DNA of 64,000 bases from Sheuella amnicola (GTDB taxonomy: Bacteria > Pseudomonadota > Gammaproteobacteria > Burkholderiales > Burkholderiaceae_B), in contig NZ_JAAGRN010000004.1 of NCBI RefSeq assembly GCF_010499255.1, positions 186,001 through 250,000 on the forward strand, given 5' to 3'. Positions 9,296-16,670 of this stretch are shown here, piece after piece. Made by a program: the position numbers and the translations under genes. Position 1 is the stretch's first letter. The number at the start of each line of letters is the position of its first letter. The notes under the pieces were generated by a model. That model had not been told where the DNA came from, searched no databases, and saw only the letters and a program-made list of their open reading frames with translations.

Positions 9296-10768
9296 ATGAC
9301 TTCAAACATACAAACTCCCGTACAGCCCGCGGCTGCGACCCCCACGTTTGCCGACATCGGTTTGCATCCTTTGCTGTTGCAGGCTGTTGCCGATACCGGA
9401 TATACGACTCCCACACCGATTCAGGCTCAGGCTTTGCCTGAAGTCATGTCGGGCAAAGACGTCATGGGCGCTGCCCAGACCGGGACCGGAAAAACCGCGG
9501 CCTTCACTTTGCCGATTTTGCATCGTCTGATGCCTTTGGCCAACACAAGCGCCTCGCCCGCACGTCATCCGGTGCGTGCGCTGATTTTGACGCCTACCCG
9601 CGAGCTGGCCGATCAGGTGTACGAGAGCGTGAAACGTTACAGCCTGCTGACCCCCCTGCGATCGACGGTCGTCTTTGGCGGTGTGGATATCGGTCCTCAA
9701 AAAGAAGCGTTGCGCAACGGTTGCGAGGTCTTGATCGCCACGCCCGGCCGACTGCTGGATCATGTCGAACAACGCAACGTCAACCTGAGCCAAGTCGGCA
9801 TTCTGGTGCTCGATGAGGCGGATCGCATGCTGGATATGGGCTTTTTGCCCGATCTAGATCGCATTATGCGCCTGCTTCCGACGCCTCGCCAGACTTTGCT
9901 TTTTTCTGCGACTTTCAGCACTGAGATTCGTAAACTGGGCCGCACCTATCTAAATTCGCCTGTCGAAATCGAAGTCGCCAAACGAAACGCGACTGCGGAT
10001 ACGGTGACGCAAATTGCCTATGCGCTTCCCGCTGAATCCAAGCGTGCGGCAGTAGTCCATCTTGTGAAGTCCAAGGGCCTGAAGCAAGTAATTGTGTTTT
10101 CGAACACCAAAATCGGCACGGGCCGCCTCGCGCGTCAACTCGAACTTGATGGGGTGCGCGCCGAATCCATACATGGAGACAAGTCGCAGGCTGACCGAAT
10201 GAAGGCGCTTGAGGCTTTCAAGGCCGGAGAGCTGGAAGTATTGGTCGCAACCGATGTGGCAGCTCGCGGTCTGGATGTAGCCGGCGTGCCTTGCGTGATT
10301 AATTACGACTTGCCGCATAGCGCAGAAGACTATGTTCACCGGATTGGCCGCACCGGTCGTGCCGGTGCCAAGGGTGAAGCGATCTCCTTTTTTGCCCCTG
10401 CGGAAGAAAAGCTTTTGCTCGAGATCGAAAAGCTGATCAAGGTACCTGTACCTCGCGGCAATCTGCAGATTCCCGAAGAGTTGTTGTCCCGCTCTTCATC
10501 GTCCCGTGAAGATAGGCGCGACCGGTCGTACGGCGATCGATCATCCGATCGTGGTTCAAGCCGCAGCTCGGGCTACGATCGTTTCGCTCGTTCCGGTCGC
10601 TACAGTGCTCCTGTGAAGCCGATAGACGAATTTTTCACTAAACCCTACGTGCCTTCGCCATCTTCCTCTGCGGCATCGGCGCAAGCTCCAACGCCTGCAA
10701 CCAAGGCCGGCACGCCTGCCAAGCGCGCAGTCGGATTATTGCTCGGTGGTTCGGTCAAAAAGACCTAA
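9296..10768 (+). CDS. rhlE: DEAD-box ATP-dependent RNA helicase, RhlE-like
   Basis: RNA helicase that remodels RNA structure during ribosome assembly, mRNA decay and cold adaptation. The motifs appear in order: Q-motif region TPTPIQAQALP, motif I AQTGTGKT, Ia PTRELADQV, II DEAD in VLDEADRMLDMGF, III FSATF, V ATDVAARGLDVAGV, and VI HRIGRTGRAG. The core is about 380 residues, followed by an Arg/Ser/Asp-rich low-complexity tail (about 395-440) and an Ala/Pro-rich end, as in RhlE proteins of betaproteobacteria (490 residues). The gene stands alone between azlD and a convergent thioredoxin-like gene. RhlE rather than DbpA, SrmB or CsdA is inferred from motif I flanks and tail type. Confidence 0.92.
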   Translation: MTSNIQTPVQPAAATPTFADIGLHPLLLQAVADTGYTTPTPIQAQALPEVMSGKDVMGAAQTGTGKTAAFTLPILHRLMPLANTSASPARHPVRALILTPTRELADQVYESVKRYSLLTPLRSTVVFGGVDIGPQKEALRNGCEVLIATPGRLLDHVEQRNVNLSQVGILVLDEADRMLDMGFLPDLDRIMRLLPTPRQTLLFSATFSTEIRKLGRTYLNSPVEIEVAKRNATADTVTQIAYALPAESKRAAVVHLVKSKGLKQVIVFSNTKIGTGRLARQLELDGVRAESIHGDKSQADRMKALEAFKAGELEVLVATDVAARGLDVAGVPCVINYDLPHSAEDYVHRIGRTGRAGAKGEAISFFAPAEEKLLLEIEKLIKVPVPRGNLQIPEELLSRSSSSREDRRDRSYGDRSSDRGSSRSSGYDRFARSGRYSAPVKPIDEFFTKPYVPSPSSSAASAQAPTPATKAGTPAKRAVGLLLGGSVKKT

Positions 10769-10802
10769 GTGCCGCAGTGCTGATCAAACTCCCGGTTAGA
10801 AT

Positions 10803-11189
10803 CTACGCGGTTTTAATCAGGAGCGTGAACAGATCTTCTGGCAACTCGGTCTCCTGCGGCTTGCCAGGCGCCTTCATCGCATCGATCAGTCGGTCCAGGT
10901 GTTCGATATGAGGCAAGATGGTTCCCAGGAATCGCACTTTGTCCCCATGCATGATCGCGATGGTCGGAAAGTTTTCGACGTCTTCGTCCCCTAACAATTC
11001 CGCATGATCTTCAATATCGATCCAGATGAAACTGGTTCGGTCATGCTTGTCTGAAAGTTCTTCGAATTTAGGCTGGTATTGTTTGCAAGTATCACACCAA
11101 GCAGCGCAAAAACAGATCACCAGCGTTTGGCCGGGATCCTGTTCCAGACGTTGCGCCAGCGCCTGCGCACCGGGAAAATAGAGTGTCAC
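10803..11189 (-). CDS. Cytosolic thioredoxin-like protein
   Basis: A 128-residue thioredoxin-fold protein with active site WCDTC (residues 31-35) after the strand LVICFCAA; the classical thioredoxin motif is WCGPC, so this is a divergent member. A cis-proline site is seen in ENFPTIAIM. There is no signal peptide, so it probably acts in the cytosol as a reductase or redox chaperone. It is convergent with rhlE and divergent from the EI24 gene (106-bp gap). The CDTC active site should shift redox potential, but the partner is unknown. Confidence 0.85.
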   Translation of the reverse strand: MTLYFPGAQALAQRLEQDPGQTLVICFCAAWCDTCKQYQPKFEELSDKHDRTSFIWIDIEDHAELLGDEDVENFPTIAIMHGDKVRFLGTILPHIEHLDRLIDAMKAPGKPQETELPEDLFTLLIKTA

Positions 11190-11295
11190 CGATTACTCCG
11201 TGAAGCGGCCGTACAGACGGGTATGCACACCATACCTGCACGACACTGAATGTTTGTCTATGATAGCTTGTATTTTTCGATAATTTGGATAACCG

Positions 11296-12099
11296 ATGTC
11301 GCGACCAATCTCCTATGCCAATCAATCGAGCGACTCCGTCGGCGTGGCCGGCGTGATGACCGCCTTTGGCCGTGCGTTGCGATCGCAGTTTCATCCGCGC
11401 ATGCTGTTTGCCATGCTGCTGCCCTTCTTTATCATTCTTGGCGCTGCGACTTTATTGCTGGTTTTTGCCATGGGGCCGTTGGCACAATATCTGGATCGCT
11501 TGATCAGCGAGTCGACGGTCATCACTGATGTCAATGAATGGTTGATTTCTATCGGTTTGTTTTCCCTGGTTGCATTAAAAGCCTGGCTGATTCCATTATC
11601 GACGCTTGTGATTTTGTTGCCATTGTCGGGAATCCTAGGGCTTGCCGTTGCCGCTGTCTGCGTGATGCCGATGGTGTTGACTCACCTGTCGCGCCGCGAT
11701 TATCCAGACGTCACAATGATGGGACAAAACTCTTTCGTGGTCAGTCTCTGGAATGCGATCTGGGTCAGCGTGCTGTTTGCCGCAGGCTGGCTCCTGACGT
11801 TGCCGTTCTGGCTTGTGCCGCCATTGGGTTTTGTCGTTTCAATTTTCTGGTGGACATTCGCTTTTTCTCGCATGATGCGCGTTGACGCGATTGTCGAGCA
11901 TGCCACCGCCGAAGAGAGACGCTTATTGATTCGTCGCAACAATATGGGTTTCTGGGTGATCGGCCTGGTTTGCGCATTGCTCAACCTGTTGCCCCCCGCC
12001 TGGATCGTCCTGCCTGTTTTTTCGGGACTGGTCTTTACGCACTTTGGCCTAGAGTCCTTGCGGCGCCTGAGACAAGAACAAACAACAATCGATGCTTGA
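11296..12099 (+). CDS. EI24/CysZ-like membrane protein
   Basis: Multi-pass membrane protein of 267 residues in the EI24 family, which also contains the sulfate permease CysZ. Four to five hydrophobic stretches are visible, with the family-typical opening AFGRALRSQFHPRMLFAMLLP and a central LTHLSRRDYPDV loop. No cysteine-biosynthesis genes are near, so sulfate transport is not supported by context. The ATG at 11296 follows an AT-rich stretch and starts MSRPISYAN. The next gene, a molybdopterin-binding protein, begins 24 bp after the stop, suggesting cotranscription. Confidence 0.78.
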   Translation: MSRPISYANQSSDSVGVAGVMTAFGRALRSQFHPRMLFAMLLPFFIILGAATLLLVFAMGPLAQYLDRLISESTVITDVNEWLISIGLFSLVALKAWLIPLSTLVILLPLSGILGLAVAAVCVMPMVLTHLSRRDYPDVTMMGQNSFVVSLWNAIWVSVLFAAGWLLTLPFWLVPPLGFVVSIFWWTFAFSRMMRVDAIVEHATAEERRLLIRRNNMGFWVIGLVCALLNLLPPAWIVLPVFSGLVFTHFGLESLRRLRQEQTTIDA

Positions 12100-12123
12100 T
12101 GCATACGCCCCTTTGGAGATCTT

Positions 12124-12948
12124 ATGTCAGTTAGTCAATCTCAAGCTCAAAAGTCTTCCAGGCTCGGATTAATCATTGTCGGAGACGAAATCCTGTCCGG
12201 TCGCCGCCAAGACAAGCATTTGTCAAAAATTATCGAAATGGTGGGTGCCCGGGGTTTGCAATTGTCCTGGGTGGAAATTCTGTCCGATGATCGGGCGTTG
12301 CTGACTGAAGCCCTGCGGCGAAGCTTCGCCAGCGGCGATATTGTCCTGAGTTGTGGAGGCATTGGTGCAACACCGGATGACCATACGCGCCAAGCGGCGG
12401 CGGCCGCTTTGGATTTGCCGCTTGAATTGCATCCCGAAGCCAGAGAACAGATCACGTTGCGATGTGCTGAGACTGCGGCGAAAGGACAGGGGTCGGCCGA
12501 TATGAGTACTCCGGAGAATCTACAGCGCTTGAATATGGGTTATTTCCCGAAAGGAAGCGAAATCATCCCCAATCCCTACAATCGAATTCCGGGTTTCTTT
12601 ATTCGCAACCATAGTTTTGTGCCCGGGTTTCCCGTTATGGCATGGCCGATGCTCGAGTGGACACTTGATACGCGCTATGCCGATCTGGTTCGCAGCAAAC
12701 CCTCGGTCGAACAATCGTTCATCGTCTACAACATGCCCGAGTCGCGAATTACGCCGGCGCTTGAGGCCCTGGAGCAAAAGTGGCCCGGTGTGCGCGCATT
12801 CAGTCTACCCTCGGTCGGTGAGGGAGGAGGGGCGCCTCATATCGAACTGGGGGTCAAAGGGGACCAGGATTTGGTGGGGGCCGCACTGGAGTACTTGCGT
12901 AACGAGGCTGCCCGTCTGGGCGCGAAGTTCGAGCTTGGCTCTTCGTGA
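12124..12948 (+). CDS. Molybdopterin-binding (MoaB/Mog-fold, CinA N-terminal-like) protein
   Basis: A 274-residue protein with the MoCF_biosynth fold, shared by MogA/MoeA, which handle molybdopterin, and by the N-terminal domain of CinA. The start of the domain reads GLIIVGDEILSGRRQDKH, and the core binding loop LSCGGIGATPDDHTRQA matches the family GG(I/V)GPTxDD motif with Ala in place of Pro. The C-terminal third lacks the CinA deamidase domain, so this is the stand-alone form. No other molybdenum cofactor genes are nearby. A 14-bp-period tandem duplication carries the stop region (12940-12965). The exact pterin-related role is unknown. Confidence 0.82.
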   Translation: MSVSQSQAQKSSRLGLIIVGDEILSGRRQDKHLSKIIEMVGARGLQLSWVEILSDDRALLTEALRRSFASGDIVLSCGGIGATPDDHTRQAAAAALDLPLELHPEAREQITLRCAETAAKGQGSADMSTPENLQRLNMGYFPKGSEIIPNPYNRIPGFFIRNHSFVPGFPVMAWPMLEWTLDTRYADLVRSKPSVEQSFIVYNMPESRITPALEALEQKWPGVRAFSLPSVGEGGGAPHIELGVKGDQDLVGAALEYLRNEAARLGAKFELGSS

Positions 12949-12998
12949 TAACGTCTTCGTGATAAATTTCGGTTTCATTTCCAACGCAAAACACACAC

Positions 12999-13802
12999 AT
13001 GTCGCGATCATCGGAAGAACCTCAAGCTGTCGCATCCTCCGATGAGGGTGTGATGGCCATACAGGTGCTTGATCGTGCCACGCGTTTACTCGATGCGTTG
13101 GCGGCCGAGTCCGACCCAGTCGCCCTAAAGGATCTTGCCCGGTCGACCGGCCTGCATACATCCACAGCGCACCGCATTTTGAACGATCTGGTCATCGGCC
13201 GTTATGTCGACCGCGTCGATAACGGCATGTATCAGCTCGGGATGCGTTTGCTTGAACTGGGATCCTTGGTCAAAGGGCGGTTGAATGTGCGTGAAGCCGC
13301 GACTGATGCCATGCGCGCGTTGCATCAGCTGACGGGGCAAACCGTCAACCTTTCAGTGCGCCAGGGCGATGAGATTGTTTACATCGATCGGGCATGGAGC
13401 GAAAGATCGGGTATGCAGGTCGTTCGCGCGATCGGTGGTCGCGCGCCCTTGCATCTGACATCGGTTGGCAAGTTGTTTCTGTCCGTCATGGATTCGCGGC
13501 AAGTGAAATCCTATTGCGCCCGAACGGCGCTTGCGGGCAATACGGTTAACAGCATCGTCACACCTGAAAAGTTGGAGCAGGAGTTGAATTTCGTGCGCCA
13601 GCACGGATATGCGCGTGATAACGAAGAGCTTGAGATGGGGGTGCGCTGCATCGCCGCCGGCATTCACGACGATTCCGGAAAGCTGGTCGCGGGACTGTCG
13701 ATTTCGGCACCCTCGGACCGTATGCAGGATGAATGGATAGCCCGGCTCACCGAAACCGCGAACCGTATATCCGAAGCCTTAGGTCACATTACTTCAGCGT
13801 GA
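12999..13802 (+). CDS. IclR-family transcriptional regulator
   Basis: DNA-binding regulator of 267 residues. The N-terminal winged helix-turn-helix (about residues 20-85) includes LKDLARSTGLHTSTAHRILN, the recognition helix pattern of IclR proteins. The C-terminal effector domain includes LGSLVKGRLNVREAA and GVRCIAAGIHDDSGK, where the conserved cysteine lies in the ligand pocket. Its 3' end overlaps the convergent Bug receptor gene by 14 bp, so the two are probably not cotranscribed, but IclR proteins often control adjacent transport or catabolic genes. The effector is not known. Confidence 0.9.
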   Translation: MSRSSEEPQAVASSDEGVMAIQVLDRATRLLDALAAESDPVALKDLARSTGLHTSTAHRILNDLVIGRYVDRVDNGMYQLGMRLLELGSLVKGRLNVREAATDAMRALHQLTGQTVNLSVRQGDEIVYIDRAWSERSGMQVVRAIGGRAPLHLTSVGKLFLSVMDSRQVKSYCARTALAGNTVNSIVTPEKLEQELNFVRQHGYARDNEELEMGVRCIAAGIHDDSGKLVAGLSISAPSDRMQDEWIARLTETANRISEALGHITSA

Positions 13803-14793
13803 TGTTTCGCGACTTGACCAGTTTGCCCCATCTGGCTGTCTCACTTTCGATCAGTTGACCAAACTCAGCCGGCGTATCCGCGTTTGGCGTTAAACCGTCC
13901 GAGGCAAGCTGTTCGACCATTGACGGATCGCTCAGTGATTCACGTACCGCCAGATTCAATTTGTCGACGATATGAGGCGCGATTCCTTTGGGTCCAATCA
14001 GTCCATGCCAGACCGAAACTTCAAAGTCGGGATAGCCTGACTCCATGACGGTCGGAACGTCAGGCAACGCCGCTAATCTCTTGGCAGTCGTGACAGCCAG
14101 GCCTTTTAGCTTGCCGGACTTTACGTGCGGTACCGTGGAAGCTACGGTGCCGAAAATGATTTGAACCTGGCCTGACATGGTATCTGTCAAGGCTGGCGAG
14201 GTGCCTTTGTATGGAACATGCAGCACATCGATCTTGGCCGTAGTCAGAAAGTATTCGGTGGCGACGTGCGTGATGCTGCCGTTACCGGCAGAGGCGTAGC
14301 TTAATTTGCCCGGTTCTTTTTTGGCCAGGTCGACAAAAGCGGCCAATGATTGAATGTTGGTTGTAGGGTTGGCGGCTATGACAAACGGACCGCTTGCAAG
14401 GCGTGCAATCGGGGTGATGTCTTTGATCGGGTCAAACGGCAGCTTATACAGATTCGCATTGACGGTATAGCTGGTTGCTGCGAGAAAGAGCGTGTAGCCA
14501 TCGCCCGGCGATTTCAGGGCAACCTCGGCGCCAAGGTTGCCGCCAGCTCCGGGGCGGTTTTCGACAAAAACGGTCTGGCCCAGTTTCTGGGTCAGTTTTT
14601 GAGCCACGATTCTGGCGATGAAATCGGATCCGCCCCCCGGTGCGAAGCCGACAACGATTTTGATCGGCTTGCTCGGATAGTTGTCGGTATTTTGCGCAAG
14701 TCCCAGAGCGGGAATGCACAACATACTGAACGCGACCAGACAAGCTGTCACGCGGGTGAACACACTGTTTTGGGCTGATAGAGGTGATTTCAA
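13789..14793 (-). CDS. Bug/TctC-family periplasmic solute-binding protein
   Basis: Binding protein of the tripartite tricarboxylate transporter type, which captures carboxylates, nicotinate or similar solutes in the periplasm. A signal peptide ends near ALGLAQ (about residue 34), then the canonical YPSKPIKIVVGFAPGGGSDFIAR, where the Gly-rich loop contacts the ligand carboxylate. ENRPGAGGNLGAE is the second signature. Translation appears to start at TTG (14793), because a ribosome-binding AGGAAAG lies a few bases upstream and the next in-frame Met would cut the signal peptide. No TctA/TctB membrane genes are nearby, as is usual for the expanded Bug family. The ligand cannot be read from sequence. 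Confidence 0.9.
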   Translation of the reverse strand: MKSPLSAQNSVFTRVTACLVAFSMLCIPALGLAQNTDNYPSKPIKIVVGFAPGGGSDFIARIVAQKLTQKLGQTVFVENRPGAGGNLGAEVALKSPGDGYTLFLAATSYTVNANLYKLPFDPIKDITPIARLASGPFVIAANPTTNIQSLAAFVDLAKKEPGKLSYASAGNGSITHVATEYFLTTAKIDVLHVPYKGTSPALTDTMSGQVQIIFGTVASTVPHVKSGKLKGLAVTTAKRLAALPDVPTVMESGYPDFEVSVWHGLIGPKGIAPHIVDKLNLAVRESLSDPSMVEQLASDGLTPNADTPAEFGQLIESETARWGKLVKSRNITLK

Positions 14794-14875
14794 TGTCTTT
14801 CCTTGAGATTTTCCTTAGTCTAAGACAGAAATCTTCAGGGGTCGAGTTGATCACGGTATAGCTATTTGTCGTTTT

Positions 14876-14892
14876 TTGGTGCAATGCAACAA
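14876..14892. promoter_or_regulatory. TGCA-rich palindrome upstream of phasin promoter (candidate PhaR operator 1)
   Basis: The 17-mer TTGGTGCAATGCAACAA is palindromic around its central A except for one G/A pair. The core 12-mer GTGCAATGCAAC (14879-14890) recurs with one change 56 bp downstream. PhaR repressors of PHA-producing bacteria bind TGC-rich sites upstream of phasin genes; binding here is inferred. Confidence 0.5.
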
Positions 14893-14899
14893 AAAATTG

Positions 14900-14927
14900 T
14901 TGACTTCGGGTTGAATGCCCTTAAAAT
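14900..14927 (+). promoter_or_regulatory. Sigma-70-like promoter of the phasin gene
   Basis: TTGACT at 14900-14905 and TAAAAT at 14922-14927, separated by 16 bp. Both hexamers match the consensus at five of six positions. It points towards the phasin gene, with the start site expected near 14934, leaving a leader of about 40 nt. Confidence 0.6.
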
Positions 14928-14933
14928 GACACT

Positions 14934-14947
14934 TGTGCAGTGCAACA
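14934..14947. promoter_or_regulatory. TGCA-rich repeat over the phasin start site (candidate PhaR operator 2)
   Basis: The segment TGTGCAGTGCAACA holds GTGCAGTGCAAC (14935-14946), the near-copy of operator 1 in the same orientation. It falls right after the -10 hexamer, where a bound repressor would block transcription start. The protein is inferred, not seen; no phaR gene is in the window. Confidence 0.5.
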
Positions 14948-14975
14948 TAATTTACGTTTTCATCAGGAGAACACC

Positions 14976-15551
14976 ATGTCCGCCATTCCTCAGCAAGTTT
15001 TGAATAGCCAGAAAGCCGCCATCGACACGCTGGTGGCCGTACAGAACTCCGTTTTCAACGGTTTCGAAAAACTGGTTGATCTGAATCTGAAAGTCATCAA
15101 AGCAACGATCGATGACGTTTCGGAAAAGTCGCAGCAAGTTGCTGCCGTTAAAGACGCGCAAGAAGCCGTTGCTTTGTCGTCAAGCTTGGTTCAGCCAGGT
15201 ACAGACAAAGCCGTTGCTTACAGCAAGCATGTCTATGACATCATTTCTGCCGTGCAAGCCGATTTGGCCAAGCTGGGTGAAACTCAGGTTGCCGAAGCTC
15301 AAAAGCATATCAATGATGCTGTTGAGCAAATGACCAAGAACGCTCCTGCTGGTTCCGAGAACGCAGTCGCTATGCTGAAGTCTTCTTTGGCTCAGGCATC
15401 GGGCGCGTTTGACGCCATGACCAAGGCAGCAAAGCAAGCGACCGAAGCAGCCGAAAAGAATCTGACGGCAGCCACAAGCGCAACGCTCAAAGCAGCCGGT
15501 CAGGCAGCCGAGGCCGCCAAGACCGCAACGCGTGCCCGTCGCGCAGCCTAA
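14976..15551 (+). CDS. phaP: Phasin, polyhydroxyalkanoate granule-associated protein
   Basis: Amphipathic helical protein that coats PHA storage granules in the cytosol. The start at 14976 gives MSAIPQQVLNSQKAAIDTL, the Burkholderiales phasin opening; a ribosome-binding CAGGAG sits 8-13 bp upstream, and an earlier in-frame ATG at 14940 is rejected because it lies at the transcription start. The 191 residues are almost all helical, rich in Ala, Lys and Gln, ending in an Ala/Thr-rich tail (KAAGQAAEAAKTATRARRAA). The gene is monocistronic, with its own promoter, two flanking operator-like palindromes and a strong terminator. Intracellular depolymerase phaZ is about 40 kb away. Confidence 0.93.
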   Translation: MSAIPQQVLNSQKAAIDTLVAVQNSVFNGFEKLVDLNLKVIKATIDDVSEKSQQVAAVKDAQEAVALSSSLVQPGTDKAVAYSKHVYDIISAVQADLAKLGETQVAEAQKHINDAVEQMTKNAPAGSENAVAMLKSSLAQASGAFDAMTKAAKQATEAAEKNLTAATSATLKAAGQAAEAAKTATRARRAA

Positions 15552-15594
15552 GTTGCTGTAAGGTTGAACCGGACAGCCGAATGGTTGTTCGGGC

Positions 15595-15624
15595 AAAAAA
15601 GGCTTCCTGCGGGAAGCCTTTTTA
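15595..15624. terminator. Bidirectional intrinsic terminator after phaP
   Basis: A perfect 7-bp stem GGCTTCC / GGAAGCC with loop TGCG, extended by A-run and T-run pairing (AAAAAAGGCTTCC ... GGAAGCCTTTTT). T-runs on both strands mean it can end phaP from the left and the LysR gene from the right. Confidence 0.88.
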
Positions 15625-15629
15625 CTTTT

Positions 15630-16553
15630 TTACGCTCGATCCCTCAATATTTCGATCAGTCTTTGCGTGATCGGCGTCAGTTGCCGTCCGCGTACTGTGA
15701 TCATGCCGACGGGCGGGACGTCGATATCGACATTAAGCTTGATCTGTTTGATGAATCCTTGAGTCGAAAAGTGTTCGGCAACTGATCGAGCCATGAGTGC
15801 GATTGCGCTTTGCTCCCTGACAATTGTGATCTGTCCTAAAAACGAAGCGGTTTCGATGACATCTTCTGGTGGTTGCAGCCCATGCCTGAAAAACTGTTGT
15901 TCTAGTTTGACTCTGAGTGATGCCCAGGGTGGGGGGACGACAAATCGACTTTCGGTCAGATCCTTCCAGAAGATAGATTTTTTAGATATCAATGGATGAT
16001 CGGGCTTAGCCACCAGGCACATTGGCTCCTCGTACAATGTTTCGGTTAGCAGGTCCGGCGAGGCGTACCCAGGTTCCAGTCTGCCCACGAACAAGTCAAG
16101 TTCACCAATGCGCAATTTGGGTAACAGGTGAGTCAGGTCGCCTTCTTCAAGCAAGATGGTCGCGGCTGCAGATTCGGATTTGAGTCTGGCAATTGCGGGG
16201 GTAAGCAATGTCGGCATCGCGACGACCATGAAGCCGACTCGGGTTCGACCTGCGACACCTTTTTCAAGCGCGCTAATTTCATCGCGGGTGCGCTCGTACT
16301 CGGCCAATACGGATCGGGCAAAACGAATCAGGGATACGCCTGCGGGAGTGGGTTCGGTTCCGCGCCTTGATCGATCGAAAAGCTGTATGCCCAGCATTTC
16401 TTCGACTTCAGACAACATCTTCGAAACGGCGGGCTGGGTAACTGCCAGGAATTCGGATGTGCGGCCAAGGTGGCGAAACTCATCAAGGGCCACCACTAAC
16501 TGAAGGTGCCTTAATTTAATGTTCGAACGAAGCGCCCGGTCAATTTGTGCCAT
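15630..16553 (-). CDS. LysR-family transcriptional regulator
   Basis: A 307-residue regulator with an N-terminal winged HTH (about residues 12-70; LAVTQPAVSKMLSEVEEMLG is the recognition part, then LFDRSRRGTEPTPAG) and a periplasmic-binding-like effector domain. The residues SNIKLRHLQLVVAL before the HTH resemble the GbpR/Cbl-like branch that controls sugar or aromatic catabolism. It is divergent from the UxaA-type dehydratase with a 117-bp gap, the classical LysR layout, so it probably controls that catabolic operon using an intermediate as coinducer. The intergenic region carries inverted repeats ACATAAC / GTTATGT and TTATC / GATAA. Confidence 0.88.
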   Translation of the reverse strand: MAQIDRALRSNIKLRHLQLVVALDEFRHLGRTSEFLAVTQPAVSKMLSEVEEMLGIQLFDRSRRGTEPTPAGVSLIRFARSVLAEYERTRDEISALEKGVAGRTRVGFMVVAMPTLLTPAIARLKSESAAATILLEEGDLTHLLPKLRIGELDLFVGRLEPGYASPDLLTETLYEEPMCLVAKPDHPLISKKSIFWKDLTESRFVVPPPWASLRVKLEQQFFRHGLQPPEDVIETASFLGQITIVREQSAIALMARSVAEHFSTQGFIKQIKLNVDIDVPPVGMITVRGRQLTPITQRLIEILRDRA

Positions 16554-16670
16554 GGGTAATGATTAATACATAACTTATCACTCATGATTCTATTACGATA
16601 AAACATTAGACGGTTATGTTTTAAGTCGGCAACATACCGCATCATCGAAATTCCTGGCATTGAATCCGGC

